DNA of 64,000 nucleotides from Acetobacter thailandicus (lineage in GTDB: Bacteria; Pseudomonadota; Alphaproteobacteria; Acetobacterales; Acetobacteraceae). The position numbers were made by a program, and so were the translations under genes. The notes under the pieces are model-generated. The model was not told the DNA's origin, searched no databases, and was given only the letters and a program-made list of their open reading frames with translations. Below are positions 1 through 8,688 of this stretch, one piece after another. Positions within the stretch are counted from its first letter, which is position 1. Each line of letters opens with the position of its first letter. The stretch is taken from the NCBI RefSeq assembly GCF_011516655.1, contig NZ_WOSV01000001.1, positions 248,001-312,000 of the forward strand, read 5' to 3'.

Positions 1-1277
1 CGGGCTATCGCTTCACGGCGGGCATCCTGTGTGCTCAGCCCGTCAAGAAAGCCTGAATTAATCATTGTGCCATCGCCGGTAAAGGCATGAGCCGCAATAC
101 TAAAATCAGCCTGGTCTTTACCTGCTGGCAGCACAACGGGCACAACAGGCAGGTTATATTTATGAGCAAAGTCAAGGTCGCGCTGATCGCCTGACGGACA
201 GCCAAACAACGCACCGGTGCCATAATCGGTCAGTACAAAGTTGGCGATCCAGACCGGAAAATCTTTATCCAGAAACGGGTGTTTAACCCGCAGACCCGTA
301 TCAATACCGCGTTTTTCAGCTGTTTCAACAGCTTCTGCTGATGTCCCAAGGCTATGACATTCGGCAATAAAGGCCGCAGCATCCGTATTACTCTGTGCCA
401 CCCATGTGGCCAGCGGATGATCGGGCGCAATCGCAAGGAAAGACATCCCAAACAATGTGTCAGGCCGGGTTGTGAATACCTCAACTGCATTCAGGTTGGT
501 GTCGAGACCGGCAGGAGGCGCATGCAAAGCAAACGTCACACGCGCGCCCTCCGAACGACCAATCCAGCGCTCCTGCATAGTGCGCACACGCTCAGGCCAG
601 CGATCAAGAGTTTGCAGCTCGCTAAGCAGGTCATCGGCAAAATCAGTAATTTTAAGGAACCACTGTGACAGCTGTTTTTTCTCAACAGGAGCACCTGAAC
701 GCCAGCCCTTGCCATCAACCACCTGCTCATTTGCCAGAACAGTCTGATCAATCGGGTCCCAGTTCACCCAGCTTTCGCGACGGTCAACCAGGCCAGCTTT
801 CATAAAATCAAGAAACAGCTTCTGCTGCTTCCCGTAATATTCAGGCAGGCAGGTCGCAATTTCCCGGTCCCAGTTCAGCGAAAAGCCAAGACGCTGAAGA
901 GTCGTGCGCATAGTCGCAATATTTTTCAGCGTCCATTCCTGCGGGTGTACACCGCGCTCACGCGCTGCATTTTCAGCCGGCAGACCAAAAGCATCCCAGC
1001 CCATAGGGTGCAAAACAGCATATCCTCTGGCGCGTTTATAGCGTGCCACCACATCGCCAAGAGCGTAATTGCGCACATGCCCCATATGGAGCTGCCCTGA
1101 CGGATAAGGAAACATCTCCAGAACATAATATTTAGGTTTATCGGCCGGAGGGGTATCCGGCACGCTGAAAACATCACCGCTGTTCCAGACCTGTTGCCAG
1201 TGTGGTTCAACCGTTTCAAAATTATAGGAGATGGCAGAAGAAGCCTGAAGGTCAGATTTGCTGGCGGACTGTGTCAT
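1..1277 (-). CDS. leuS: Leucyl-tRNA synthetase, N-terminal part
   Basis: This class I aminoacyl-tRNA synthetase charges tRNA-Leu in the cytoplasm. About 425 N-terminal codons are present; the gene runs off the left edge, so the rest (families are usually about 850-880 residues) is outside the window. The start is ATG at 1277, giving [11 protein letters not shown] followed by the usual [15 protein letters not shown] opening. The class I HIGH signature appears as HMGH, in the context [17 protein letters not shown]. It lies 48 bases downstream of the DUF3576 lipoprotein gene on the same strand, a neighbourhood I remember from alphaproteobacteria. The identity is clear; nothing can be said about the editing domain end or the KMSKS loop. 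Confidence 0.96.
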   Translation of the reverse strand, partial: MTQSASKSDLQASSAISYNFETVEPHWQQVWNSGDVFSVPDTPPADKPKYYVLEMFPYPSGQLHMGHVRNYALGDVVARYKRARGYAVLHPMGWDAFGLPAENAARERGVHPQEWTLKNIATMRTTLQRLGFSLNWDREIATCLPEYYGKQQKLFLDFMKAGLVDRRESWVNWDPIDQTVLANEQVVDGKGWRSGAPVEKKQLSQWFLKITDFADDLLSELQTLDRWPERVRTMQERWIGRSEGARVTFALHAPPAGLDTNLNAVEVFTTRPDTLFGMSFLAIAPDHPLATWVAQSNTDAAAFIAECHSLGTSAEAVETAEKRGIDTGLRVKHPFLDKDFPVWIANFVLTDYGTGALFGCPSGDQRDLDFAHKYNLPVVPVVLPAGKDQADFSIAAHAFTGDGTMINSGFLDGLSTQDARREAIA

Positions 1278-1325
1278 GGAACTCGTACAGATTATCAGAG
1301 AAAGAAAAGAGAACGACCTGAGCCG

Positions 1326-1871
1326 TTAGTTATCGTTATTACCGTTATTTGCGCGCAGTTTACGGGCACGCGCGAGAATACGCGCAGCAATATCTGACGC
1401 TGTATTGCCGGCAGCAGGTGTATCAACCCACTGACCATCCTGCTTAATCTGTCGGAAAACTGACAAACGCAGCGCATCAGAGCGAAGGCGGCGATCAAGA
1501 ATAAACGCCGTAATTTTAAAACGCTCATCCTGAGTTGCAGGCGGCGTGTACCAGTCTGTCAGAATAAGACCACCCTGTGCATCGGCCGTAGCAATAGGCA
1601 TGAAAGAGAGCGTATCAAGTGAGGCGCGCCACAGATACGCATTCACACCGCCTGCCCTGAGCGTATCTTCCCCCCCCGATGCACCACGGTCTTCCATCGC
1701 TAGGTGACTGCGTGGTGACGCAAGGTCACTGGCATTTTTAGGTGAATCTGAGCAGGCCGGCAATGTAGCCAGAGCCAGAAAAGAGGATGCGAGCACCCAT
1801 GATGAGGCTCTGCGCGGGCTCAGAAAAGCACGACCTGAAACAAGTGAACTGGGCATGAGACGACGGGGCAT
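1326..1871 (-). CDS. DUF3576 family lipoprotein
   Basis: This is a 181-residue predicted outer-envelope lipoprotein. The N-terminus is basic, then a hydrophobic stretch ends in a lipobox (ALATLPAC), so the mature protein should begin at that Cys around residue 40. A low-complexity linker follows, then a conserved-looking domain from about residue 75 (NAYLWRASLDTLSFMPIATAD, then GGLILTDWYTPP) and a basic tail ending in NNGNNDN. The sequence resembles the DUF3576 family, which in alphaproteobacteria lies next to leuS. The molecular role is unknown. ATG at 1871 is preceded by AAGGAG about 13 bases away; an internal ATG at 1856 is an alternative start. Confidence 0.8.
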   Translation of the reverse strand: MPRRLMPSSLVSGRAFLSPRRASSWVLASSFLALATLPACSDSPKNASDLASPRSHLAMEDRGASGGEDTLRAGGVNAYLWRASLDTLSFMPIATADAQGGLILTDWYTPPATQDERFKITAFILDRRLRSDALRLSVFRQIKQDGQWVDTPAAGNTASDIAARILARARKLRANNGNNDN

Positions 1872-2045
1872 TGTGTTAATACGGCTCCTTCGGCGCGAGG
1901 CGTCGATAGTTCAGGGCCTGCCCTGTAAAATGAAGCAGGCACCGGTTTATGATCACAAGCATAGGCTCATAATGCCTTTCTTACCGTGTCGGAGCAGTCC
2001 CGCCAAGCATATGATGCAGTAAGACTGGCCAGGAACAGGATTTTT

Positions 2046-3095
2046 TCACGGCTGAGAGACAGGTATACACGCTATGCTACGGCGATGCAGAGCCGCACAG
2101 ACTGAACTAATCTGCGCTTCTGGCACACCAACAAAACGCACACGCCACACAGCAGAGCCGGAGAGACGCTCAATGCGCGTAGCGCTGCCTGCAAGAGCGG
2201 GGGCACAGCGACGCGCAAGGTTACTCACAGCCACAGCCCGCTCCTGCGTTGAAAAAGCACCTGCCTGCACAATGCCTGACTCTGAGCTGACAGCAGCCCA
2301 GCTGGCCGAAGACGATACAGCCTGGGTCACTGCGACCGGAACTTCAGCTGACGTATACCCGCCTTTAACCGGAGCGGGTGGTGGTAGTGTATCATCTGGC
2401 AATGCCGGCGCTACGCCGTAGGCACTCTGAGACGAAGTGCGGGCTGATGCTGTATCTGACACCACCTGCACCGGCATAACCGGCGCCGCAGGAAAAGACA
2501 GCGAGGCAGGCTTTAACATAGCCGGGATAGGGTCATTCAGATGAGGTTTAATGGATGCCATGTAGTGCCGGGCATAATCAGGCAGCGAGCTGCCCCGTGA
2601 CCGGTGATTCTCTGCACATTGTGGCCCGCAGTTATAAGCCGCCAGAAAAAGCGGAGAACCAAACCGGTCTGATAATTCACGAATATAGCCGCTGCCTGCC
2701 ATAATATTATCATGCGGGTCGTACGGGTCAGAGCCAAGGTGATAACGCCGTGCCAGCTCATGATAGGTATCAGGCTTGATCTGCATCAGTCCCACAGCAC
2801 CATGCACTGAGCGAATTTTACGCCCGTGCAGATACTGATGACCACCCGACTCCTGCTGCATAACAGCTCTTATCCATGATGGAGGAACAGAGAATCGCTG
2901 TGACGCATCAAGAATATACCCGTTCCAGTGATCAACTGCAGACCCGGCTGAGGAACCAGAGGAAGTATTATACGCTGATGTCGTACTGCGATGCCCCGCA
3001 CAGGCCGAGAGTAAAGCCAGCGACACAAAGCATAGCAGCCGGGATATACCTTTTTTACTACAAAAAAAATCCGGCAGGTGTGGAGGAGCTGGCAT
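2046..3095 (-). CDS. Lipoprotein lytic transglycosylase with SPOR domain
   Basis: This 349-residue envelope enzyme probably cleaves peptidoglycan to give 1,6-anhydromuramyl ends. A signal sequence ends in a lipobox (ALLSAC, about residue 32). The SLT family 1 catalytic domain spans about residues 55-175: catalytic Glu in MQQESGG, the GLMQI motif, and AYNCGP closing the fold. A Pro/Ala/Ser-rich linker leads to a C-terminal SPOR-like domain (about 270-345, GIVQAGAFSTQERAVAVSNLA), which in other proteins binds glycan strands stripped of stem peptides at division sites. The start is 8 bases after the dciA stop, so the two are probably co-transcribed. No clear ribosome binding site is visible. Confidence 0.88.
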   Translation of the reverse strand: MPAPPHLPDFFCSKKGISRLLCFVSLALLSACAGHRSTTSAYNTSSGSSAGSAVDHWNGYILDASQRFSVPPSWIRAVMQQESGGHQYLHGRKIRSVHGAVGLMQIKPDTYHELARRYHLGSDPYDPHDNIMAGSGYIRELSDRFGSPLFLAAYNCGPQCAENHRSRGSSLPDYARHYMASIKPHLNDPIPAMLKPASLSFPAAPVMPVQVVSDTASARTSSQSAYGVAPALPDDTLPPPAPVKGGYTSAEVPVAVTQAVSSSASWAAVSSESGIVQAGAFSTQERAVAVSNLARRCAPALAGSATRIERLSGSAVWRVRFVGVPEAQISSVCAALHRRSIACIPVSQP

Positions 3096-3103
3096 GCAGA
3101 GTT

Positions 3104-3640
3104 TCAGCGCCCGTTATCCTGCAATACGCGTGCTCCAAGCGCTTCAAGTGCTGTACGCAAAGGCCCCTCCTCCATATCCGGCAGTTCATAGCGTGGCGGC
3201 GGCCGCAGGGAAAATTCAGGGAGCGCCGCAGAACGAGGCTTTTCTGGCTGGGTATCCTGCACAAAACGCAAACGCGATACCAGTGACTGCCCACACCAGG
3301 TATTAATACGCGATATCAGACTATCACTCATATACTGTAACTCCATCGCAACAGGCCCTGCGCAGGAAATAAACAGTGTACCTGCCGTAAGACGCTGCGG
3401 CCTGGTACGTGCAGCATATGCCGGACCAATAATTTCAGCCCAGTCCGTTATCAGACGCATATTTAAAGAAGAATGACGACGCAAAACAGGCTCTGTCACT
3501 GCGGGCAAAAGCGCTGCAAGGCTACGCGCTTTAAATGCCCGCCTTACAGGCTGATCAGCTTTTGGCTCGGCATACCGGCGCGAAGACGTTTTTGTAAAAC
3601 GTACGGCTTTGGTCTTGTCGGCAGAACTGTCCTTCGTCAT
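3104..3640 (-). CDS. dciA: DciA-type DUF721 protein
   Basis: This 178-residue protein belongs to the DUF721/DciA family, which in bacteria lacking DnaC helps load the replicative helicase DnaB. The basic, probably disordered N-terminus (residues 1-40) precedes the domain (about 45-130: LAALLPAVTEPVLRRHSSLNMRLITDWAEIIGP, then RPQRL and GPVAMELQYMSDSLISRIN). The family match is by sequence pattern; helicase loading is inferred from family knowledge. It is divergent from mutY, with only about 10 bases between start codons if mutY begins at GTG 3651, so the two promoters must overlap the coding ends. The transglycosylase gene follows after 8 bases. Confidence 0.82.
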   Translation of the reverse strand: MTKDSSADKTKAVRFTKTSSRRYAEPKADQPVRRAFKARSLAALLPAVTEPVLRRHSSLNMRLITDWAEIIGPAYAARTRPQRLTAGTLFISCAGPVAMELQYMSDSLISRINTWCGQSLVSRLRFVQDTQPEKPRSAALPEFSLRPPPRYELPDMEEGPLRTALEALGARVLQDNGR

Positions 3641-3650
3641 AACACTCTCC

Positions 3651-4715
3651 GTGCAAATACCATCCGCTTATGCCCTCCTTGACTGGTACGACCGTCACCG
3701 GCGCACCCTCCCCTGGCGTTCTGACCCTGGTCAGAGTGCTGACCCTTATCATGTCTGGCTGAGCGAGATTATGCTGCAACAGACAACCGTCAAGGCGGTT
3801 ATACCCTATTACCTGCGTTTTCTCGAAAAATTTCCTACTGTTGAAGCCCTGGCCGCAGCGGAGCGTGATGATGTGCTGGCCGCCTGGGCCGGACTTGGCT
3901 ATTACTCACGTGCCCGCAACCTGCATGCCTGTGCCGCTGCTGTTGTAGCGCTCGGGGGTTTCCCAGACACCACTGAGGAGCTGCTGAAACTGCCCGGGGT
4001 GGGATCCTATACCGCGGCAGCCATAGCAGCCATAGCATTTAATGTGCCGGTAGTACCGGTAGACGGAAATGTTGAACGCATAACCTCCCGTCTGTTCGCT
4101 GTAGAATCCCCCCTGCCAGGAGCGAGAAAAGAGCTCACCCACCTGGCACGCGAACTCAACAATGCACAGGAAGCGCAGCAACGCCCCTCTGATTTTGCAC
4201 AGGCCTTGTTTGACCTCGGTGCCTCTCTGTGCTCACCCCGCTCACCAGCCTGTGGCCTGTGCCCCTGGCAACCGCACTGCGAGGGACAGCGTACAGGCCT
4301 GGCTCCGTCCCTGCCCCGGCGTGCTGCCAAAAAAGACAAACCTGTGCGCTATGGTGTGCATTTTCTCGTGCTCGATAATGCTGGCAATATATTACTACGC
4401 AAACGCCCTGAGACCGGATTACTTGCCGCAATGACCGAGCTGCCTGGCACAGACTGGCTGGCAACCCCCTGGACATGGCCTGAAGCTGCCAGACATGCCC
4501 CCCTGAATACCGGGTGGAAAAAAAGTGATGACGTACAACATGTTTTCACACACTTCACGCTACATCTTCATGTTTATGCCGCACATATAGACAAATTTTC
4601 CAACTCGTCCTTAAAGTCAGGGTTTCTGGCACAAAAAAATATGCTCGCTGATGTATCATTGCCATCTGTGATGATGAAATGTATCAGATCCGGGTTAAAA
4701 GTTCTCTCACCATAA
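3651..4715 (+). CDS. mutY: A/G-specific adenine glycosylase MutY
   Basis: This enzyme removes adenine mispaired with 8-oxoguanine. The N-terminal glycosylase domain carries the catalytic Glu in SEIMLQQTTV, the helix-hairpin-helix LPGVGSYTAAAI (about residue 115) and the catalytic Asp in VPVDGNVERI. The 4Fe-4S cluster motif is complete: Cys-x6-Cys-x2-Cys-x5-Cys in CSPRSPACGLCPWQPHC. A Nudix-like C-terminal domain for 8-oxoG recognition follows (about 235-354). I chose GTG at 3651 (354 residues) because an in-frame TTG at 3609 would overlap the divergent dciA start by 32 bases. The ribosome binding site is weak either way. Confidence 0.93.
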   Translation: MQIPSAYALLDWYDRHRRTLPWRSDPGQSADPYHVWLSEIMLQQTTVKAVIPYYLRFLEKFPTVEALAAAERDDVLAAWAGLGYYSRARNLHACAAAVVALGGFPDTTEELLKLPGVGSYTAAAIAAIAFNVPVVPVDGNVERITSRLFAVESPLPGARKELTHLARELNNAQEAQQRPSDFAQALFDLGASLCSPRSPACGLCPWQPHCEGQRTGLAPSLPRRAAKKDKPVRYGVHFLVLDNAGNILLRKRPETGLLAAMTELPGTDWLATPWTWPEAARHAPLNTGWKKSDDVQHVFTHFTLHLHVYAAHIDKFSNSSLKSGFLAQKNMLADVSLPSVMMKCIRSGLKVLSP

Positions 4716-4774
4716 GTGACATCAGATAACAACCGACACGCGATGTGTCATGCCGTCACAGTCAGGAGGGTTTT

Positions 4775-5812
4775 ATGGTTTTTCACTATATTCCATCACG
4801 CCGCACGCATGACCATGCAGACGCGTCTCCCCGGAAACCAGGAATTTTGCTCCTCAACCTGGGAACACCCGAAGATACAGATTATCGATCTGTACGCCGT
4901 TATCTTTCAGAATTCCTCTCTGACCGCAGAGTTATTGAAGCCTCTCCTGTCGTATGGAAGCCCATTTTGCAGGGTGTAGTACTGACTGTACGACCAGGAA
5001 AAAGCGGTAAAGCCTATAAACGCATATGGGATAAAGAAACCAATGAAAGCCCGCTGCGCCGCTATACGCGCGATCAGGCTGAGGCTCTTGCCAGACGTTT
5101 TGAGGCCGATAATGTGCCGGTAGTGTGGGCTATGCGTTATGGCACACCGTCTGTCGCTCAGGGGTTAAAAACCCTGCTTGAGCAAGGGTGTGATCGTATT
5201 CTGGCTGTGCCGCTTTATCCACAATACAGTGCAACCACGACAGCCACCGCGAACGATCAGTTTTTTCGTGCACTTATGCGCCTGCGCAATCAGCCTGCGA
5301 TAAGAACGCTGCCCGCCTTCGCAGACCACCCGACCTATATAAAAGCCCTGGCTGACTCTGTGCGGGATACAATAAGCAAACAGACTGAAGCCCCGCAAAT
5401 GGTTGTGGCGTCTTTTCATGGTCTGCCCAAAGCCTATATCAACAAAGGCGACAGCTATCTGACTGACTGCATACGCACAATGACAGCCCTGCGCGAAGAA
5501 CTGGGTATGACCGAAGACATGCTGCCAATGACGTTTCAGTCACGCTTTGGGCCGGCCAAATGGCTGGAACCTGCCACGGCCAGTTTTATTGAGGAACTTC
5601 CTGCCAGAGGTATTAAAAATATTGCTGTTATTACACCAGGTTTCATAACTGACTGCATCGAAACCCTGGATGAAATTGGCAATGAAGTATGTGAAGAATT
5701 TATAGCTAAAGGTGGAGAGCAGTTTACGCTCATCCCCTGTCTCAACGATAGTCCTGCCTGCATTACCTTACTTGAAGAACTTACCAGGCAGGAGCTGCAA
5801 GGCTGGCTTTAA
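4775..5812 (+). CDS. hemH: Ferrochelatase
   Basis: Ferrochelatase inserts Fe2+ into protoporphyrin IX, the last step of protoheme synthesis; heme is needed for the bo3 and bd oxidases encoded in this window. The protein has 345 residues, normal for the family. Visible motifs are PGILLLNLGTPE near the N-terminus, the catalytic His in SFHGLPKAYINKGDSY, FQSRFGPAKWLEP, and the conserved acidic segment PGFITDCIETLDEI. ATG at 4775 is chosen because AGGAGG (4764-4769) sits five bases upstream; an earlier in-frame start at 4745 has no such site. It lies 59 bases after mutY. Confidence 0.96.
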   Translation: MVFHYIPSRRTHDHADASPRKPGILLLNLGTPEDTDYRSVRRYLSEFLSDRRVIEASPVVWKPILQGVVLTVRPGKSGKAYKRIWDKETNESPLRRYTRDQAEALARRFEADNVPVVWAMRYGTPSVAQGLKTLLEQGCDRILAVPLYPQYSATTTATANDQFFRALMRLRNQPAIRTLPAFADHPTYIKALADSVRDTISKQTEAPQMVVASFHGLPKAYINKGDSYLTDCIRTMTALREELGMTEDMLPMTFQSRFGPAKWLEPATASFIEELPARGIKNIAVITPGFITDCIETLDEIGNEVCEEFIAKGGEQFTLIPCLNDSPACITLLEELTRQELQGWL

Positions 5813-5834
5813 AATACTTTCACACTATTTGGAC

Positions 5835-5863
5835 AAAAACAGCCTGCCTTTTTCAGGCAGGCT
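5835..5863 (-). terminator. Terminator after nth, possibly serving hemH too
   Basis: An 8-base stem (agcctgcc / ggcaggct, 5841-5863) is followed on the minus strand by a T-rich run. It lies between the convergent hemH and nth ends and fits a rho-independent terminator for nth. On the plus strand the downstream T run is missing. Confidence 0.7.
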
Positions 5864-5912
5864 AAATCAGACAAACGTGAAACTCTTATACATTATCAAA
5901 AAAGATTAATAA

Positions 5913-6683
5913 CTATATTTCCGGCCTGTCAGTTTTATCAGGATAAAGACAGTCATTCGCCGCAACGCAACGCCAGCATTCCGGCTTGCGTGCTTTACAC
6001 ACATAACGCCCCTGCAAAATAAGCCAGTGATGAGAGTCACGAATCATCCGGGTCGGAATAACTTTTTCAAGCTTCTTCTCAACAGCCTCTACGGTTTTGC
6101 CACGCCCAAGCCCTGTACGGTTAGCCAGACGAAAAACGTGAGTATCAACCGGCACAGTTGGCTGATGAAATAAAACACTCAGAATAACATTAGCTGTTTT
6201 GCGGCCTACACCGGCAAGAGCCTCAAGGTCATCACGCGTGTCAGGCACCTCTCCCCCATGGCGCTCAACCAGCTGACGTGAAAGCTCAACAATATTCCTG
6301 GCCTTATTACGCCACAGCCCGATAGTGCGAATATAAGCTCCGGCTTCCTCTTCACTCAGCTGCATCATCACCTGCGGGGTCGGGGCAGCTGCAAACAAGG
6401 CAGGAGTCACTTTATTAACGGAAGCATCGGTTGCCTGAGCGGAAAGAACCACTGCGACCAGCAAAGTAAAGGGAGTAGTATAATGAAGCTCAGTCTGCGC
6501 ATCTGGCCAGGCCCCCTCCAGGTCTTTTAAAAAAACCAGTCGCTCCTCAGCCGTCATATCACGCGGAGCCTGCCCGGCCTGTGGTTTGCTTTTTACCACT
6601 TTCATTTTACGGGCACTCACAGCAGAAATTTCCTTATTCGCAGAAACTGCACGCTTACGGGGAGAGGAAGGAGATCGGGCCAT
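5913..6683 (-). CDS. nth: Endonuclease III
   Basis: This bifunctional DNA glycosylase/AP lyase repairs oxidised pyrimidines. It has 256 residues; about 45 basic N-terminal residues precede the usual start of the fold. The helix-hairpin-helix is LAGVGRKTANVIL, carrying the catalytic Lys, and the catalytic Asp lies in VPVDTHVFRLANR. The 4Fe-4S motif is intact near the C-terminus (CKARKPECWRCVAANDC, Cys-x6-Cys-x2-Cys-x5-Cys). With mutY 1.2 kb away on the other strand, two base-excision repair enzymes lie close together. An internal start in the basic leader is possible. Confidence 0.95.
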   Translation of the reverse strand: MARSPSSPRKRAVSANKEISAVSARKMKVVKSKPQAGQAPRDMTAEERLVFLKDLEGAWPDAQTELHYTTPFTLLVAVVLSAQATDASVNKVTPALFAAAPTPQVMMQLSEEEAGAYIRTIGLWRNKARNIVELSRQLVERHGGEVPDTRDDLEALAGVGRKTANVILSVLFHQPTVPVDTHVFRLANRTGLGRGKTVEAVEKKLEKVIPTRMIRDSHHWLILQGRYVCKARKPECWRCVAANDCLYPDKTDRPEI

Positions 6684-6824
6684 ACCCTCTTTCTATCGTG
6701 CTCTGTCACAAAGTGCCATCATGTGTTGCTTTGTTTGCTAAAAATACTTTTTCTGGTTAGAATTTATATTCATTATGCTCTGACACGCCCCTGCTGTGCG
6801 TAACCATTACCTCGGAATTTTGTC

Positions 6825-8633
6825 ATGAATACCCCCTCTTCTGCGGATAATAAAACCGCAGGGAAGCAAAGTCTGTTTGTCGATGTCCTGAAATTTGTCA
6901 TGCGGCGCTGGCTGGATTTTCCCTGGCCACTCTGGGTCACTGTCATCGGCATTATGTTTGCAACTGTACTTGATGTGCTGATGCCCGTTCTTGCCGGACG
7001 CCTGGTCTCTGACGTCGCGCAGCCTGCGGCACAATCCTCCCTCACCCATGATGCTTTATGGATGCTGGTTGCTATGGCAGGTTGCGGCATAGGTAATGTG
7101 CTGGGCAAACGTGCGGCCTATCTGGGCATTACCCACCTGACAACACGCGTTATGCAGAAAATTGTTATTGAAGCCTTTGCGCATGTGCAGAGGCTTTCAA
7201 CCGAGTGGCATGCTAACAGCTTTGCAGGTTCGACTGTCAGAAAACTGACACGCGGCATGTGGGCCGTGGATATGCTGAATGACACGCTGCTGCTTATGCT
7301 TATTCCTGAAGCTGTACTGCTGATCATGACAACACTCGTGCTTGCCTGGCACTGGCTGTTTATGGGTATTGTGCTGGGAGTGATTGCCGCCCTTTTTATT
7401 GCTTCATCGTGCCTGCTGACACTCAATTATGTTGCCCCCTCTGCCCGTACAGCCAACCAGTGTGACAGTCGCGTGGGTGCTGCTCTGGCAGATGCCATGA
7501 CCTGCAATGCTGTTGTTAAAGCCTTTGGCGCAGAAACACGTGAGGAAACACGCCTGGAGACAGCTGTTGCAGAATGGAAAAACGCCACATGCCAGACATG
7601 GGTACGTGGTACAAACAGCGCCGGCATTCAGAATCTTCTTGTCACCTTAATGCGTATTGCACTGGCAGGCGCCTCTGTCTGGCTATGGCTGACAGGCCGG
7701 GCCGGGCCGGGTGACGTAGCTTATATTCTGACCATGACGTTTCTGGTGCAGGGCTATCTGCGCGATATCGGGCAACAGGTTTCCGTTGTTCAGCGTTCAG
7801 TCAATGAGATGGAAGAACTGCTTATGCTGTGGCGTATGCCGCCTTCGGTGCAGGACGCCCCACACGCTCTGCCCTTTAAAGCAAAGGCTGGTAAAATTGA
7901 ATTTGAGCACGTCAGATTTCTTTATGCGGCACAGAAAAAAGAAATTTTTTCTGATCTCTCCGTCACGATTGCGGCCGGAAGTCGTGTCGGGCTTGTTGGC
8001 CCGTCCGGCTCTGGCAAGTCAACTTTTACCCGTTTGCTGCAAAGGCTATACGAACCCGATAGCGGACGTATTCTGATTGATGGAATTGATATTACCACAG
8101 TGCAGCAATCAACCCTGCGCGCAGAAATTGCGATTGTTCCGCAGGAGCCTATGCTGTTTCACCGCACTCTGGCAGAAAATATTGCCTATGGCCGCCCTGA
8201 TGCAACACAGGCTGAAATTGAAGAAGCAGCCCGCCTGGCCAATGCCTCTGACTTCATTGCCCGCCTGCCTGATGGTTATAATACTCTTGTTGGGGAGCGT
8301 GGTGTTAAACTCTCAGGCGGCGAACGCCAGCGTGTCGCCATTGCCAGGGCTTTTCTGGTCAATACACCTGTGCTGATTATGGATGAAGCCACAGCCAGCC
8401 TTGATTCCCGCTCTGAAGTTCTGGTGCAGGAGGCCATGCACAGGCTTATGCAGGGGCGCACTGTTGTGGTCATTGCACACCGCCTCTCTACCGTTGTGGA
8501 TCTGGATCGTATTCTGGTGTTTGAGCATGGTCATATCGTTGAAGATGGCAGCCACGCTCAGCTAATTCAGCAGGAAAACGGGCTATACCGCCGCCTGTAT
8601 GAACTCCAGTCCCTGGAAGTGGACCAGCAATAA
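6825..8633 (+). CDS. ABC exporter, fused permease and ATPase
   Basis: This 602-residue half-transporter has a six-helix type IV exporter membrane domain (about residues 35-330) followed by an ATPase domain (about 360-595). The ATPase is complete: Walker A GPSGSGKST, signature LSGGERQRVAIARA, Walker B VLIMDEATASLD and switch His in VVIAHRLSTV. It should work as a dimer in the inner membrane and export a lipid, drug or peptide; the substrate cannot be read from sequence. It stands alone between nth and pgm with its own terminator. MsbA-like lipid export and multidrug efflux are the two main possibilities. Confidence 0.88.
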   Translation: MNTPSSADNKTAGKQSLFVDVLKFVMRRWLDFPWPLWVTVIGIMFATVLDVLMPVLAGRLVSDVAQPAAQSSLTHDALWMLVAMAGCGIGNVLGKRAAYLGITHLTTRVMQKIVIEAFAHVQRLSTEWHANSFAGSTVRKLTRGMWAVDMLNDTLLLMLIPEAVLLIMTTLVLAWHWLFMGIVLGVIAALFIASSCLLTLNYVAPSARTANQCDSRVGAALADAMTCNAVVKAFGAETREETRLETAVAEWKNATCQTWVRGTNSAGIQNLLVTLMRIALAGASVWLWLTGRAGPGDVAYILTMTFLVQGYLRDIGQQVSVVQRSVNEMEELLMLWRMPPSVQDAPHALPFKAKAGKIEFEHVRFLYAAQKKEIFSDLSVTIAAGSRVGLVGPSGSGKSTFTRLLQRLYEPDSGRILIDGIDITTVQQSTLRAEIAIVPQEPMLFHRTLAENIAYGRPDATQAEIEEAARLANASDFIARLPDGYNTLVGERGVKLSGGERQRVAIARAFLVNTPVLIMDEATASLDSRSEVLVQEAMHRLMQGRTVVVIAHRLSTVVDLDRILVFEHGHIVEDGSHAQLIQQENGLYRRLYELQSLEVDQQ

Positions 8634-8648
8634 CAAAAACGATAAAAT

Positions 8649-8685
8649 ACTGACGGTGCCACCAGTGAACACCGTCAGTTTTATA
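8649..8685. terminator. Bidirectional terminator between ABC exporter and pgm
   Basis: A perfect 10-base stem (actgacggtg / caccgtcagt, 8649-8679) has T-rich sequence downstream on the plus strand and an A-rich run on the other side (8642-8648). It can therefore end transcripts of both convergent genes. Confidence 0.82.
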
Positions 8686-8688
8686 TAA

